Assembly (NCBI GenBank): GCA_029876055.1
Contig: CM056875.1
Location: 2,232,001-2,296,000, forward strand
Direction: 5' to 3'
Source: Madurella fahalii
Taxonomy: Eukaryota > Ascomycota > Sordariomycetes > Sordariales
Length of the DNA stretch: 64,000 nt
The position numbers and the translations under genes are program-made. Of this stretch, positions 33,582 through 44,672 are shown one piece after another; the stretch's first letter is position 1, and each line of letters begins with the position of its first letter. Under the pieces are notes generated by a model that did not search any database, was not told the DNA's origin, and was given only the letters and a program-made list of their open reading frames with translations.

Positions 33582-36500
33582 ATGGACGACTTCTTCCGAA
33601 ACCAACCGAGCCCTCGGGGTGAAGCCCAAGTGAGCGCGGCGTTTGTGTCGCCTCCTCGGAACGGGCCCCTACTGCCGCGCCGGTTTACCACCGACTCCGG
33701 TCGTGTACCAACATTGTCATCCATCACCACCATCCCTCGAGCTCCTGAGCCGCAAGACTTTGCTTCTACTACGGTACGTTCGCGAGGCTCGGAGGGCTAC
33801 TGCCGCTAGGGCGTCCGCCCCGAGATTTGGCGACGTTAGGCTAACACCGGTCATGGCAGACTCTGCATAAAGTTCAACTGGTGCGTGTTTTTCCCCCAAT
33901 GCTGCGGCAGCGCCCAAGCCTGGTATCCAGTCGCCGGCGATAGAGTGTGGAGACCGTCGTCAGGACGTAAACCTAACTCTGAGCTTGCCTCGAGCCAATC
34001 GGGCTGCCGCGGGCTCTGCTGTTGGAATCGACTTTTCCAAGTACGCAACGGCTGACTTCATGGGCCACCTCTGGCCGTCTAAATGACAGCTCGAGAAGAA
34101 GAGGCTGGACTACGAGCGGCTTCGAGAGCACAAGCGGCGCTTCGAGGCCGAGATCCATAAACTAGACGCCCAGCAGCGACAGGAAGAGAGGGAACTTCAA
34201 CAGATGCAAGAGGATATAAATGCTAGATACGGCGGACACCAGTCCGAGCCCACAACGCCGCCGGAATATCGCGAGACCTCCGGCTTCCCTTCGATATTTT
34301 CCCGGCCGAACCGTTATTCGACATCGAGCCTCGCCTCCCCACCAGGCATCTTCAATCGTCCCGCACGCTCCGGCTCGCTCCTTACCTCTCCCCTCTCTGG
34401 GACTCTCCCGTCTCGGTTCGCATTTGATGACCAGCTCCCTTCGCGCTCGGTGCCCGGCTCACGAAGGAACAGTGACGAGGACGAGAAGGAGGAGGCAGTT
34501 CGCCAGGACCCCACAAGTCATCGCTCAACCAACGCGTAAGTGATGCATTCTCGTGATTGTTGGTGTTGCACCCGAAGTCGCTCGGGCACAAGCCCTGAGT
34601 AACTAAGTTGGTTGGGTTTCCCGCACTTCAGGGTGGCTCATCCTCATCCACCTCGATGCTTTCCCGATCCCATTCGTTTGCCTCCTGGTTGTTGGGGCGC
34701 TGTGTTCTCGTTCCGTCCCGAGTCATTCTGAATTGGCTTCGCGGGCACAATAGGGGCGCAAATTCCACCCCATTCATATCAAACGCCCTTTCCTTCTTCC
34801 TCCTCTCCCTTATCCACTCTCTATTCAGGAACCCTTCGAGGGAGGACTCGACAATAGCCACGCCGACGGCTTCGTGGTTCCTTCCTTCTTTTGAATAGGG
34901 CAAAATCCCTCCCGCCTCAACTTCTTCCCTTTCCTTTACCTTTCTTCGAAGATAAATTCGTCGAAGCCAGTGGCTCTTCATCTTTTGTTCTTCACGCTTA
35001 CATCCCCAACCTGCGGCCATTTCCCTCACCGCACTCTTCCCTTTCTATTCCCCAAAAGCCAACCCATCGCGAGCTTCCATTGCCCATCACTTTTGATCGC
35101 GTGGGCACCTGCATCGTCAACGGCGAGCCTCTTCCGACTTCATCGTCGAGACCTTCCACGCGGCAGTAATATTTTCATTGCGACTCGGCAGTTCCGACCC
35201 AGACTCGGCCACTAACAAGCCATCTTTCCAGACTCAACCGATATTCTATGCCAGTAACTCGATCTCGGACCTACTTGAGTGATATCGGACTCGAGGACAG
35301 CAACAACACGACCGGCTTCCTGTTCGGAGACGAGGATTCGAGCGCCGGAGAGACCAGAACCACTCCGACCGCTCAGGTTGGCAACAACGACGCCTTCCCA
35401 TCGTTATTTCGGCAGCAGGCATATTCGAGCATGGTAAGTTTGCACTTTCCTTTCTTCCCTGATGGTTATGTTTACTTGCTGCCAAGCGGGCTGTTTAAAG
35501 CCGCGTTCGCAGCTCGTCGACATTTTCCTCATCTGCGAGCTTTGGAAACTTGCGATTCTACACGTTCAGAGGGGTTCCTTTGCCGGGGTATGCGCGCATT
35601 GCTCAAAGCACTTCTTGACCTGAAGGCGACCCCATGAGTGCGCAGAAGGCTGGGAACCCTTTTTTACTCATCTCCCTTATCTCGTTCACCTTCATCACTC
35701 ATCATTTCAATTGCAATTGCAACTGTAACTATTGTTCTCCCAGTATTGCAGGCAATTGTGCTCTTCTCGTTTCAGCCCCCGGAAAAGGAGAAAGAACAAG
35801 GAAACGGGGGAAAAAGTTCATGACAGCGTCACCCAAATCTTTCTCATATTGGCCTGTTGACGACCCCTCAAAAACCGCTCCATTTTCTTCTGCACTCGAT
35901 CTTGTTCCTCTCCTGGCTTTTTGACCCGCGAATCCATCTGCAGACGGCTGGAATAGCGTTAACAAACATCGTCAGCAGCAGAGCATGTCTACCATCGGTT
36001 CGACGCAGCTCAACGGAGGGGCCTCTGTCGGTTCGCCCTCGGAGGCCAGCACCATTGGCAGTCGCCCTTCAAACGTCCGCCACTCTATCGACGGCATGAA
36101 GTTCTTCCCGGAGACCACGACAGCTGCGTCGGACGCACCGGCATCATCAATTGTTTCGCCGCCCACGACTCATATATTGGCTTCCCCTCCTAAGCTCCAG
36201 CAGTCCTACTCTGCCAACGACGTGCCGACCGTCAAGCCCAACGGCACGTCGGGCTTGGGTGCCAACGCCAACAATCATGCTCAGCAGCATTTCCACAACC
36301 ACAACGCTAGCCTTGGTCGCATCCCCGCGGGTGCCGTGCCGAACCGCCACAGCCGCGAGCTTTCGACCGATGCGTCCTTGGCCAGTGCTCGCGAGCCTGC
36401 CGGCTATCCGTCCATCTCATCGACCTTGCAGGCCAGCGCTCCGCCCTTCGGTCCTGCCACTGCTCAGCCGCAGTCTTCCTCCACCTCTGCGCCGGCCCTG

Positions 36501-38126
36501 ACTGCGCAGACTCCGGCCATGCCGTATCCGTTCTACCCGCCGGCCGCCGGCTACAACCCCATGAATGGTGCTCCTGCTGGCTACAACGCTCTTCCCATGC
36601 TCATGCAGAACATGTCTGTCTCCAACGGCAACCCCTCAGCCATGTACCCGCAGCAGAACTTCACCGGCTATGGGCCTCTCTATAACCCGACGCCCGCTCC
36701 TCGCCAGGCTCAAGACAGCCAGGCTCGTGTGATCCAGAGCCGCCGCCAGATGGACAGCGAAGGTAAGCCAGAGCCGCCTGCGCTCATACAGTCGTGTTGC
36801 CTTGGAATGCTAACGAGTTCCGAAAGCCATGGCTCGCTTCAACAATCTGCCCCTCGAGCAGGTCGGCGGAACCATCTACACCCTGTGCAAGGACCAGCAC
36901 GGCTGTCGTTACCTACAGAAGCAGCTCGAGAATCGCATTCCTGATCAAGTGCACATGATCTGGCTCGAGACCAACCAGCACGTGGTGGAGCTGATGACTG
37001 ATCCTTTCGGAAACTACCTCTGCCAGAAGCTGCTGGAGTACTGCAGCGACGACGAGCGCACCGTCCTGATCCAGAACGCGTCGGCGGACATAGTGCGCAT
37101 TGCACTGAACCAGCATGGTACTCGAGCCCTCCAGAAGATGATCGAGCATGTGACCACGCCGGTTCAGGTCAACCTCATCATCGAGGCTCTTCGCCATCAG
37201 GTTGTCGAGCTTATCCAGGATCTCAACGGCAACCATGTCATTCAGAAGTGCCTGAACAAGCTGAGCGCGGCGGATGCGACTTTCATCTTTGACGCCGTTG
37301 GCAAGAATTGCGTCGAAGTGGGCACCCATCGTCACGGCTGCTGCGTTCTCCAGCGCTGCATCGACCACGCCGACGGCGCTCAGAAGGTGTGGCTCATTGA
37401 GTGCATCACTGCACATGCCGTCACCCTCGTGCAAGACCCGTTCGGTAACTACGTCGTCCAGTATATCATCGATCTCAATGAGGAGAGCTTCACCGAGCCG
37501 CTCGTGCGCCAGTTTCAGGGCCGCATCATTGCGCTCTCCAAGCACAAGTTCAGCTCCAATGTTGTTGAGAAGTGCCTGCGCTGCGCTTCGGAGCAATCCC
37601 GGGACATGATTGTCTCGGAGCTCTTGACGGCCGGTGAGATCGAGCGCCTGCTCCGCGACTCGTTCGCCAACTACGTCGTCCAGACTGCCCTCGACTATGC
37701 GACGCCACTCATGAAGCACCGCCTCGTCGAGACGATCCGTCCGTGCCTCCCGAGCATCCGCGCAACGCCCTACGGCCGCCGTATCCAGGCCAAGATCCAG
37801 ACCTACGACACGCGTACTGGCCCAAACAGCAACGGGCAGGTAACGCCTTCTGACCAGTCCGGCGGCCAGGTCGCTATGCGCTCCAGCCACAACCGCGCCA
37901 TGTCAAACAACACTTCGATTCTTGCAGCCGGAGCCTACGCCAACGGCGTCAACGGAACGGGTGTGAATGGCGCTCGTGGTGCGGTGGCCGCTTTCCCGAG
38001 CAGCGGTATGGTTGCTGTCCCCCCCCGCAAGCTCAGGCTCCCCCGCAGCCACCACGTGCCCAGCAATTCCCCCCTCAGTTCCCCATGGGCACTGCGGCCG
38101 AGAACGGCGAGACTCAGTGGCTCTAA
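33582..38126 (+). CDS. PUF4: Pumilio-family RNA-binding protein, Puf4-like
   Basis: Cytoplasmic regulator that binds UGUA-containing 3' UTRs and lowers mRNA stability or translation. Proposed exons: 33582-33773, 33860-33880 (21 nt), 34090-34535, 35232-35433, a tentative 40-nt exon 35776-35815 needed for phase, 35944-36762, and 36827 onward. The N-terminal half is low-complexity with one coiled coil (KKRLDYERLREHKRRFEAE). Eight PUF repeats run from about 36850 to 37800, with motif pentads CRYLQ, NYLCQ, TRALQ, NHVIQ, CCVLQ, NYVVQ, SNVVE, NYVVQ. A tail of Asn/Gly/Val repeats follows. The family-like ending (AENGETQWL, stop at 38124-38126) is in another frame. Reaching it needs either a 71-nt intron (37961-38031) or one extra C in the C8 tract at 38019-38026; with the extra C the protein is 1006 aa. 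Read as is, the frame runs to 38328. Confidence 0.88.
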
Positions 38127-40875
38127 GCCATTCACTTCGCGACACAATAGCGTCGCACGGCGATCTGAGACCCGGGCTTGGTTCGCCGTGTCCGTTCCGT
38201 CTTCTTTATCCCCTGCTACACTAGTCAGTCACGAAGGCATCATCACATGCTATGACCGTCACGAATCTTTCCATTTTGCACTGTTACCAATAGCGACGAC
38301 TCTCACGGCATATCGAGTTTTCTCATGATGCGGCACGGTATCACTGGGCGACGACGAAAACAACCTTCGAGCTTAAGCAGCCCCCTCGAGACTTATGACG
38401 GCCCTGTCTCGAGGAGTCCTTGCTTTGTTGTACACTATCCGCTCGATAGGTACGAATCGGTCGCGACGGCATAGAGCGTTCTGGGCGTAATCCTTCATCG
38501 ATCTATCCCCTGGTCTTCTTCTCCTTTGTCATTTGGGCTTTCGCTTTCCGGTTCTCGGCTTTTTGCACTTCAGAATTCGATCCTCTCGGATATCTCGCTC
38601 TCCTTCGACGCCAATCTCAGTCGTATCATCCTGGAACCATCTTTCCGCCAACTGCATGGGAAAAAATCATCTCGACGGACATTAGCAAAATCGTTGGCAA
38701 GCAGGTGCGGGAAGCATTAAGATGGGGGCCGATGAGGCTGTATCCAGGGCCCCGCACCCTGTCGTGGCCATGCATGGATCTTCATTTCCCGGTGGCTGGC
38801 AACCAGGACGATTCCTTCTTCCCTCTTCATAGTATCCATATCGACTGTTCCTCCCAGCAGTTGAGCGCCGTATTGCACATGGACGGCTGGATCCTGATCC
38901 CTGTTCGAGGACTTGCTTAGCGAAGGCCGGCACCCGGATGTCATCTGGGCTCTGGTTCGCAGGTGTATCGGGGGGAATTGGGCACGCGATTGGTCACCAC
39001 AGCACCTTTTCTTGCTCATCAGCAACAGGACCCCTTTTATTTCCCCTCACATTCTTCCCCGAGCCCTTCATTTCTACACCATCCATCCATGCTGCCTCGC
39101 TGCGGACATCAATCTGCAGTGCACTGGAATTTGTCACAATTTTCCCTTTTCCTTCCCTTTCGTCGCTGTCTTTTTTGCTCCTCGCCCTTTTCCCAACTTC
39201 TCGCCCTCCTGATACTTGGTATCCGGGGAGTTCTATTTCCGCCCAGCCATCGAGCGCCGCACGGCCACGACCTCGACCGCTGGAAACGGGATGGTGAAGA
39301 GGCCGTCATCACTCCTCACCCTTAATGCTTCACCATCGTCCCCGCGGTTCTAGCTTTAGTTGGCTGGTATGCTCTGGCGTTGCCGAGCCTGGTTTGCCTG
39401 TATTTAGAAGCTGACACCCAAAATCATTTTTATAATCTTCTTGTGCCGATTAAAGAATGCGGTGATGTGTTTTGATGTATCTTGGGTGCCGGTAATGTGA
39501 CGTAGATACTCTGATGCCGACACGGTATGGTCAAGAGAACGGTATTGGAGTAGCCTTATTTCCCGCACCGTTTGGCACCGTCTTTCTGTGTTCTGTAGAA
39601 TCCAGATTGGAACATGGAAATATGCACTAGAATACGGTCAGGCGACAGCGACCGGAAAGAGGCTGCGAGGCCGTGCCCGTATGTTACACCCCACAGAATA
39701 TTGCTAAGGAAGCAGCTGTATTACAGGGGCGAGCCTCAATGACCCTCGCTCCTACATTTGGAAGTAGGACTTAGTAGATCCGTCACCATTTTCATATTTT
39801 GTTATTGTTGTGCTTGCAGGGCATCGGCATTGTCGACGTGTGCGATGACTATTACGACTCGAACAACAGCTCCTCCCGGCACAGCAAACCAATTACAAAC
39901 TTTCGGAAAGCAGGACATGCCATGGCGTTACCGGCAACCGACTGGCAGTCATTGTTATCCGCCTACTTCGGATGCGTGGACCAGTCTATCGAGATGGGTA
40001 TCCCGAGAGAACGACAGCGCCAATCGGAGTAGGGAATTGGCCGTGCCTGGCTCAATCGCGGCATACCCGTACGGACCTAAGTAATACAGTTGCCAACGAA
40101 ACAGGTAAGTCCGGGAGGCGAGGAGCGTCGAGGGGACAGAGCTCAAGCGAGCTGGCCGGGAGAGGTACGCATGCACCACGGCGGGAACATCATCACCACC
40201 GACCCCAGGCCCCGCAGAGTAGGATAATGATGCCAAGTACATGTTCCTGGCTAGGCAGCAGGTGACCTAGACATCGAGGAGCATTGCTAATCCAATCCAG
40301 GTACATGCTAGCTGTTCCAACTGTCATCCATACTAGCAACCGTGGTTAGGCGGAGAGAGTGGTGGTGGATTAACCCTGCTCATGGTCGACTGGCAGCTGC
40401 TAAGATGCCTAATGGAAACTCTACAGCTGCAAAGCGGAACCGCTGGGACGGATTGGTCACATCTACGTTGGCGGCGTGAGAAGCGTAAGCATGGAAAAAT
40501 GGGCATGCCTGGTCTCCCGATCACAGAGATACACACGGCAAGAGAACAAGCAAAGGCACAGAAGGTAGCGAGATGCAGGAACAAGACAGTTCAACCCCAA
40601 ACTCCAAAGCCGGGAATCACAATGCAATTCATAAAAAAAAAGTACGTCGCGGGTAGATATCATAGGCACCCCGTAGGGCGCCTGTCCATTCCTTTTTTTG
40701 CTCAGCTAAGTCGAATTCCCTGTCCCAGTGCTCCCGAATGTCAGCATGGTGCACGACTTCGCCGTAAACCCCGAGCGAGCTAGCCTGTCCGATATGCCAC
40801 TCCACTGCACGAAACAGAAGAACCAGAGCCGAAACACCGCCGTCGCCATGCCCATTATGGTCCACGTGTGGCCGT
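38127..40875. other. 2.7-kb convergent intergenic region
   Basis: Holds the 3' flanks of the Pumilio gene and of eL15. Pyrimidine-rich between 38500 and 39300, which may be a long 3' UTR. No motif-bearing open frame on either strand. Confidence 0.55.
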
Positions 40876-41735
40876 TTACCGGTATCTCCAGAGAGACAGG
40901 GTGTTGTGGCGCTTCCAGGTCTTTCTCCGGCCAGCGCGCGTCTTGTTGTAGCGGTGGCCCTTGTTGAGACCGCGCGACTTCTTGCCGGTGGCCGTGAGGC
41001 CGCGGGCCTCGCGGTGCTTGTGGACGGGGTTGACGATCCAGTTGATGCGGGGGTCGCGGCGGATCGCCTTGTGCTGGGGGTCGACGAGGATGACCTCGTA
41101 GTACTTGTAGGTCGAGTCCTCGTTGATCCAGTACGAGTTCAGGACGCGCAGGTTGGCACAGCGGCGGCCGACACGCTCCTCGGCGGTGGCCTTGAGCGAG
41201 CGCTGGTACTTGAGCTGGTTCACACCATGGTTGGTGGGCTTGCCTGAAAGACGAAAACCGGTCAGCTGCGTGCTCGACAAGTCGCTTGCGCCTCAATCGA
41301 ACGAAGACGGGGGCTCCTCACCATAGGTGGCGCCCTTGGGAGCAGGCCGCTTGCGGCCACCACGGCGGACACGCACGCGGTAGATGACATAGCCCTGCTT
41401 GGCCTTGTAGCCGAGGCGGCGGGCCTTGTCGGGGCGGCTGGGCCTCGAGGCGCGGTGGATGACGTTCAACTGGCGGAGCTATATTGATGCACTCTCAGCA
41501 AATGTTCAACGAGTGTATAGCAAGAACGGGGCGAGCCGAGGTTCCGAGGACGAGCAATTCCCAGCCCAGGGGAAGGGAAGAAAAATATTGCGTCGACAGA
41601 ACCGCGCAAGCCGCCGTCCACAAGTCGTCGAGGGTGCGATTAACTAACCTCCCAGCAGCGAACCCGCAGAAGGAAGCGAACGGCATCGCTCTGCTTCTTC
41701 TTCGAAAGCTCCTCGAGGTACTTAAGGGCACCCAT
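40876..41735 (-). CDS. rpl15: 60S ribosomal protein eL15
   Basis: Structural protein of the large ribosomal subunit. Exons 41649-41735, 41322-41478 and 40876-41243 give exactly 203 aa, the standard eL15 length. The start MGALKYLEELSKKKQSDAVR, the middle RVRRGGRKRPAPKG and TYGKPTNHGVNQLK, and the C-terminal basic tail ending LSLWRYR are diagnostic. The introns are 170 nt and 78 nt with GTTAGT and GTGAGG donors. Early introns in ribosomal protein genes are common in this group. A CCCTAA motif lies 231-236 bp upstream of the start codon (listed separately). The stop TAA is at 40876-40878. Confidence 0.97.
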
Positions 41736-42333
41736 TTTGCCTGTGCAATCTCGCAAGTCAGCTCCTCGTCTGCCAACAGAATCGGGCAAAGGAAAACTGA
41801 GATGGTTTGGAGAGGTGAAATGCAGACAATGCGATTGTGACGAGCGGAACGTACGCACCAACCTCGAATTCCTGTAGTTAGTAAGGGTCGAAGGAATTCG
41901 CCGAGTTCGTGATCAGGAGTCGGGAAACAAAATTGGCGGACTTTGCAGTTGTGGAAAAGCGAAAGCCCTAATCCGTGTGCTGAGCCGCTAGCCCTGATTG
42001 GGACTAGTGCTACTGGTCCGAGCTCCACTGCTTCAACTCTGGCTGCAAGTCTTGGCGGCACCCCACTGGCGCCAGAGACCCACCTCGATATGTTCAAAGG
42101 GACTAAGATGGTATCATACAGGAGACTCGTATCCCTTTGTATTTCGACTCCTCAGAAGCAAGTTATGGCAAACCATTTACATATTCCCAAGCAATGAATC
42201 ACCCTCACTATCCTCCCTTCAAAGCCAATCCCATTTCCATCTCCCATCTCAACACCCTTAAACCAGCAATAACCCCCTTTAATCCAGCAAACAACCTAGT
42301 TAGCCCCTTTCACTAACCCCTTCCCACGTTTTC
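41736..42333. other. eL15 promoter and 3' flank of the upstream gene
   Basis: 598 bp between tandem minus-strand genes. The half next to 41735 should be the eL15 promoter and leader; the half next to 42334 is CT-rich 3' flank of the coiled-coil gene. No gene seen. Confidence 0.55.
41966..41971 (-). promoter_or_regulatory. CCCTAA (TTAGGG) motif in the eL15 promoter
   Basis: The hexamer CCCTAA, read as TTAGGG on the gene strand, lies about 230 bp upstream of the eL15 start codon. Telobox-like sites bound by Tbf1-type factors are known in many ascomycete ribosomal protein promoters. One short match can occur by chance, so this is suggestive only. Confidence 0.3.
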
Positions 42334-43447
42334 TCACTCGCTCCCGGAGCCACTAGCAGGATCCAGAGCCCTCACGACCCCCGTCAACGCAACCATCTGC
42401 CTCTTGGCCATGACCCCCCAACTCTCTTCCGCTGTCCTCTCCCTCCTATCAAACAACTCCTTCGCCAAGCCATCTACCTCCTCCTTACCATCACCATCAC
42501 CATCACCATTGCCATCGCTATCAGCTCCCCACTCCCCCTGCTGTTCCCCTGCCCCAGCGGGGCTAATCCACCCCTCGATGGCCTTCTCCCCAACCTCCCT
42601 CCCACACACAAGCAGTCTCCTCATCCCCTCCGCGTCCCGCTCCCACAGCGCCCGGGGCGAGCCCAGCCCAGCCGCGGCGACGCATTCACGCACATCCCGT
42701 TCCACTCTGCCGTGGCATTGCAAAATCGCCCGGCTGAGGCGCAGGAGCTGCTGGGTCTGCGCAAACAAGGGATTGTCGTCCGTGGTGAGGGTCTGCGCGG
42801 CGCTCGCTAGGGTGGCGTAGAGATCGTCCGGGAGGTCATTGTTCTTTTGAGAGGAGGAGGGGGATGGGGAACACGGGGCTGAGAGGAGGCTGAGTGGGGG
42901 GCCGGGAGGGTTAAGTTAGTTAGTCGATAACGTTAAATGGGGATGTGGATGTAGATGGATGCATAGGACGGAAGGAAGAAGAGAGGTAGGGATTGCCTAC
43001 AGGTCTTGCTTGGACTTGGACAGGGTTTCGTGGGCTCTGTCCCGGCCTTTGGTAACTTGCTCTTTGAAGGACTGGATGAAATCTTTGGACTTTCTGCTCT
43101 GGTCCATCAGGTGCTGCTCGATGGTTGCTGGTTTTGGGGCTCCGCTCCTAGGGTTTAAAGGTTGGGATTAGTGCTGGGGTAATGGCTTCCAAGATAGGCA
43201 GGGGGTGGTTGTTGGCCGGCGCCTACCGTCCAGAGTCTCCGAATTCGTCATCGTGGTCTTCATCGGGTCTACTCGCCGGGAATGGCGGTTTGCGGGCTCT
43301 TTTGACTGGCTTGGAAGGGAGAACCTCGCTGTAGTGGTCATTGCCATCTGCGCCAACGGGCGCCTTCGTTGCTCGAGTGGAGCGAGTCCGGGTCGCAGGG
43401 AGAGGATAGGGTGATGCAGCACCTTGACTTTTCCGCTTGGGTGGCAT
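42334..43447 (-). CDS. Unrecognised nuclear-looking coiled-coil protein
   Basis: Three exons (43227-43447, 43001-43147, 42889 down to 42334) join in phase to give 307 aa; donors are GTAGGC and GTAGGC, and acceptors CCCTAG and CACTCAG. The start MPPKRKSQGAASPYPLPATRTRSTRATK and a later KPVKRARK are basic and look like nuclear localisation signals. A central amphipathic stretch (EQHLMDQSRKSKDFIQSF) suggests a coiled coil, and a helical C-terminal half contains NPLFAQTQQLLRLSRAI and a C-terminal RTAEESWGVMAKRQM. An acidic Asp/Gly run is encoded by a CCATCA repeat near 42486-42515. The layout recalls small kinetochore or chromatin proteins, but I recognise no domain and assign no function. Consistent splicing makes a real gene likely. 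Confidence 0.7.
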
Positions 43448-44672
43448 GACGTGACCGAGAACAATTGTCGTTGCGGGAATGGGTCGTGGTGCAGGTCAAG
43501 AAAGGAACGAAGTGGGCGTCGGACAGAGTACAAGACAAAGAGTCAATGGAGATTGTGCCGGCGATACAGCCAAGATCTTGATGCTGCGGCTGCACAGCGG
43601 ATTCTCTGGGGTCAACCACGCAGTTATGGAATCGAGCTGCTCCCCCCGGTCTGCAGAATTCTGCAATCTTCTGTGACTTCTCCTATCCTTCGTACCTTCC
43701 TTTCCAGAAGAAACACGACAACAAAAGCCACGAGTCATAACAGGCTAAGCTACTTAATGCAGTTCAGTCATGTAACATGTTCGTTCTTTGCTTACATGAC
43801 TGTGTGTTAGATCTGCGAGTGGTTTTCACTTTCCGGAGGTTGGGTGGGAGAGCGATGGTCATCAGCCCAAAACAAATACTCGAATTCCAGGAGTCCAATC
43901 TAACCAGCCTTGTTGAAACCCACCTAAAGCCAGAAGCCATTTAACAAAACATAAACTCGCCAAGAAAAGTAAAATAATAAGAAAAAGAACAACGGAAAGA
44001 AGAAGAAAGAAAAAAAAAAAAAAAAAAAAGGAACCCAAGTAGTCTTCGTTGTAATGCTGTTTACAGGTATCCCATCCCTAACCAAGCCCAAGTGTCGCTT
44101 TTTGTAGCTCAAAATTACAGAATGCTCGTGCCAAGCCCCTTCTGTCGCTGTGTGTCTCTGTCTATGGCAAGGTCTTCATGTTCGTCAACGTAGAAAGGGC
44201 AAGTCATTGCCCAGATAGAGAAGCAGAAAAGTAACAAGGAAAAAAAAAAAAGGAATGTATCCGTCTTCGCCCACCCCAAAGTCTTGGGAGTATTAATTCC
44301 GACGAAACAAATGCCTGTAGGACCCAAGAGAAGAAAAGAGAATTGCAGAGGGTCCTGTCCTAGGACACGATCTGACATCGTCAGGGCCAGAAAGCCACAA
44401 AACCCCGGGTCCTTCTATCCAACCCCCCAAGCAAGATGCCGGCCAACGCCCCAAAGGAAGATGGCCGCCTTCGTGCGAACTAGAAAGGTCATCTTGACAT
44501 GTCCCGTAGCCTCGTAACCGAAGGATTGACCGTCCATAAGTCTTTCGTGCCCGTAGTCTTTCTTTTTTGTATCGCTGGTCGTCCAAATGAGCGAGTCTCG
44601 TACGCGTGAAAATCAACATGCAAGAAGAGAATAGGATCATTGACGTTTAGCCCGGGCGCTATCATCCAGATC
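43448..44672. other. 1.2-kb intergenic region between tandem genes
   Basis: Promoter of the coiled-coil gene plus the 3' flank of the PSP1 gene. A- and T-rich from about 43.9 kb, including an A19 tract and a second A12-type run near 44240, consistent with 3' UTR sequence. No gene seen. Confidence 0.6.
44011..44029. repeat. Poly-A tract (A19)
   Basis: Nineteen consecutive A on the + strand within an A/G-rich stretch, read directly. It lies in the presumed 3' flank of the PSP1-domain gene, where it would be U-rich in the transcript. Confidence 0.9.

Noticed and set aside
36913..37890. Minus-strand frame of 325 codons opposite the PUF repeats
   Set aside because: Antisense shadow; repeated Leu/Val-rich segments merely mirror the PUF repeats.
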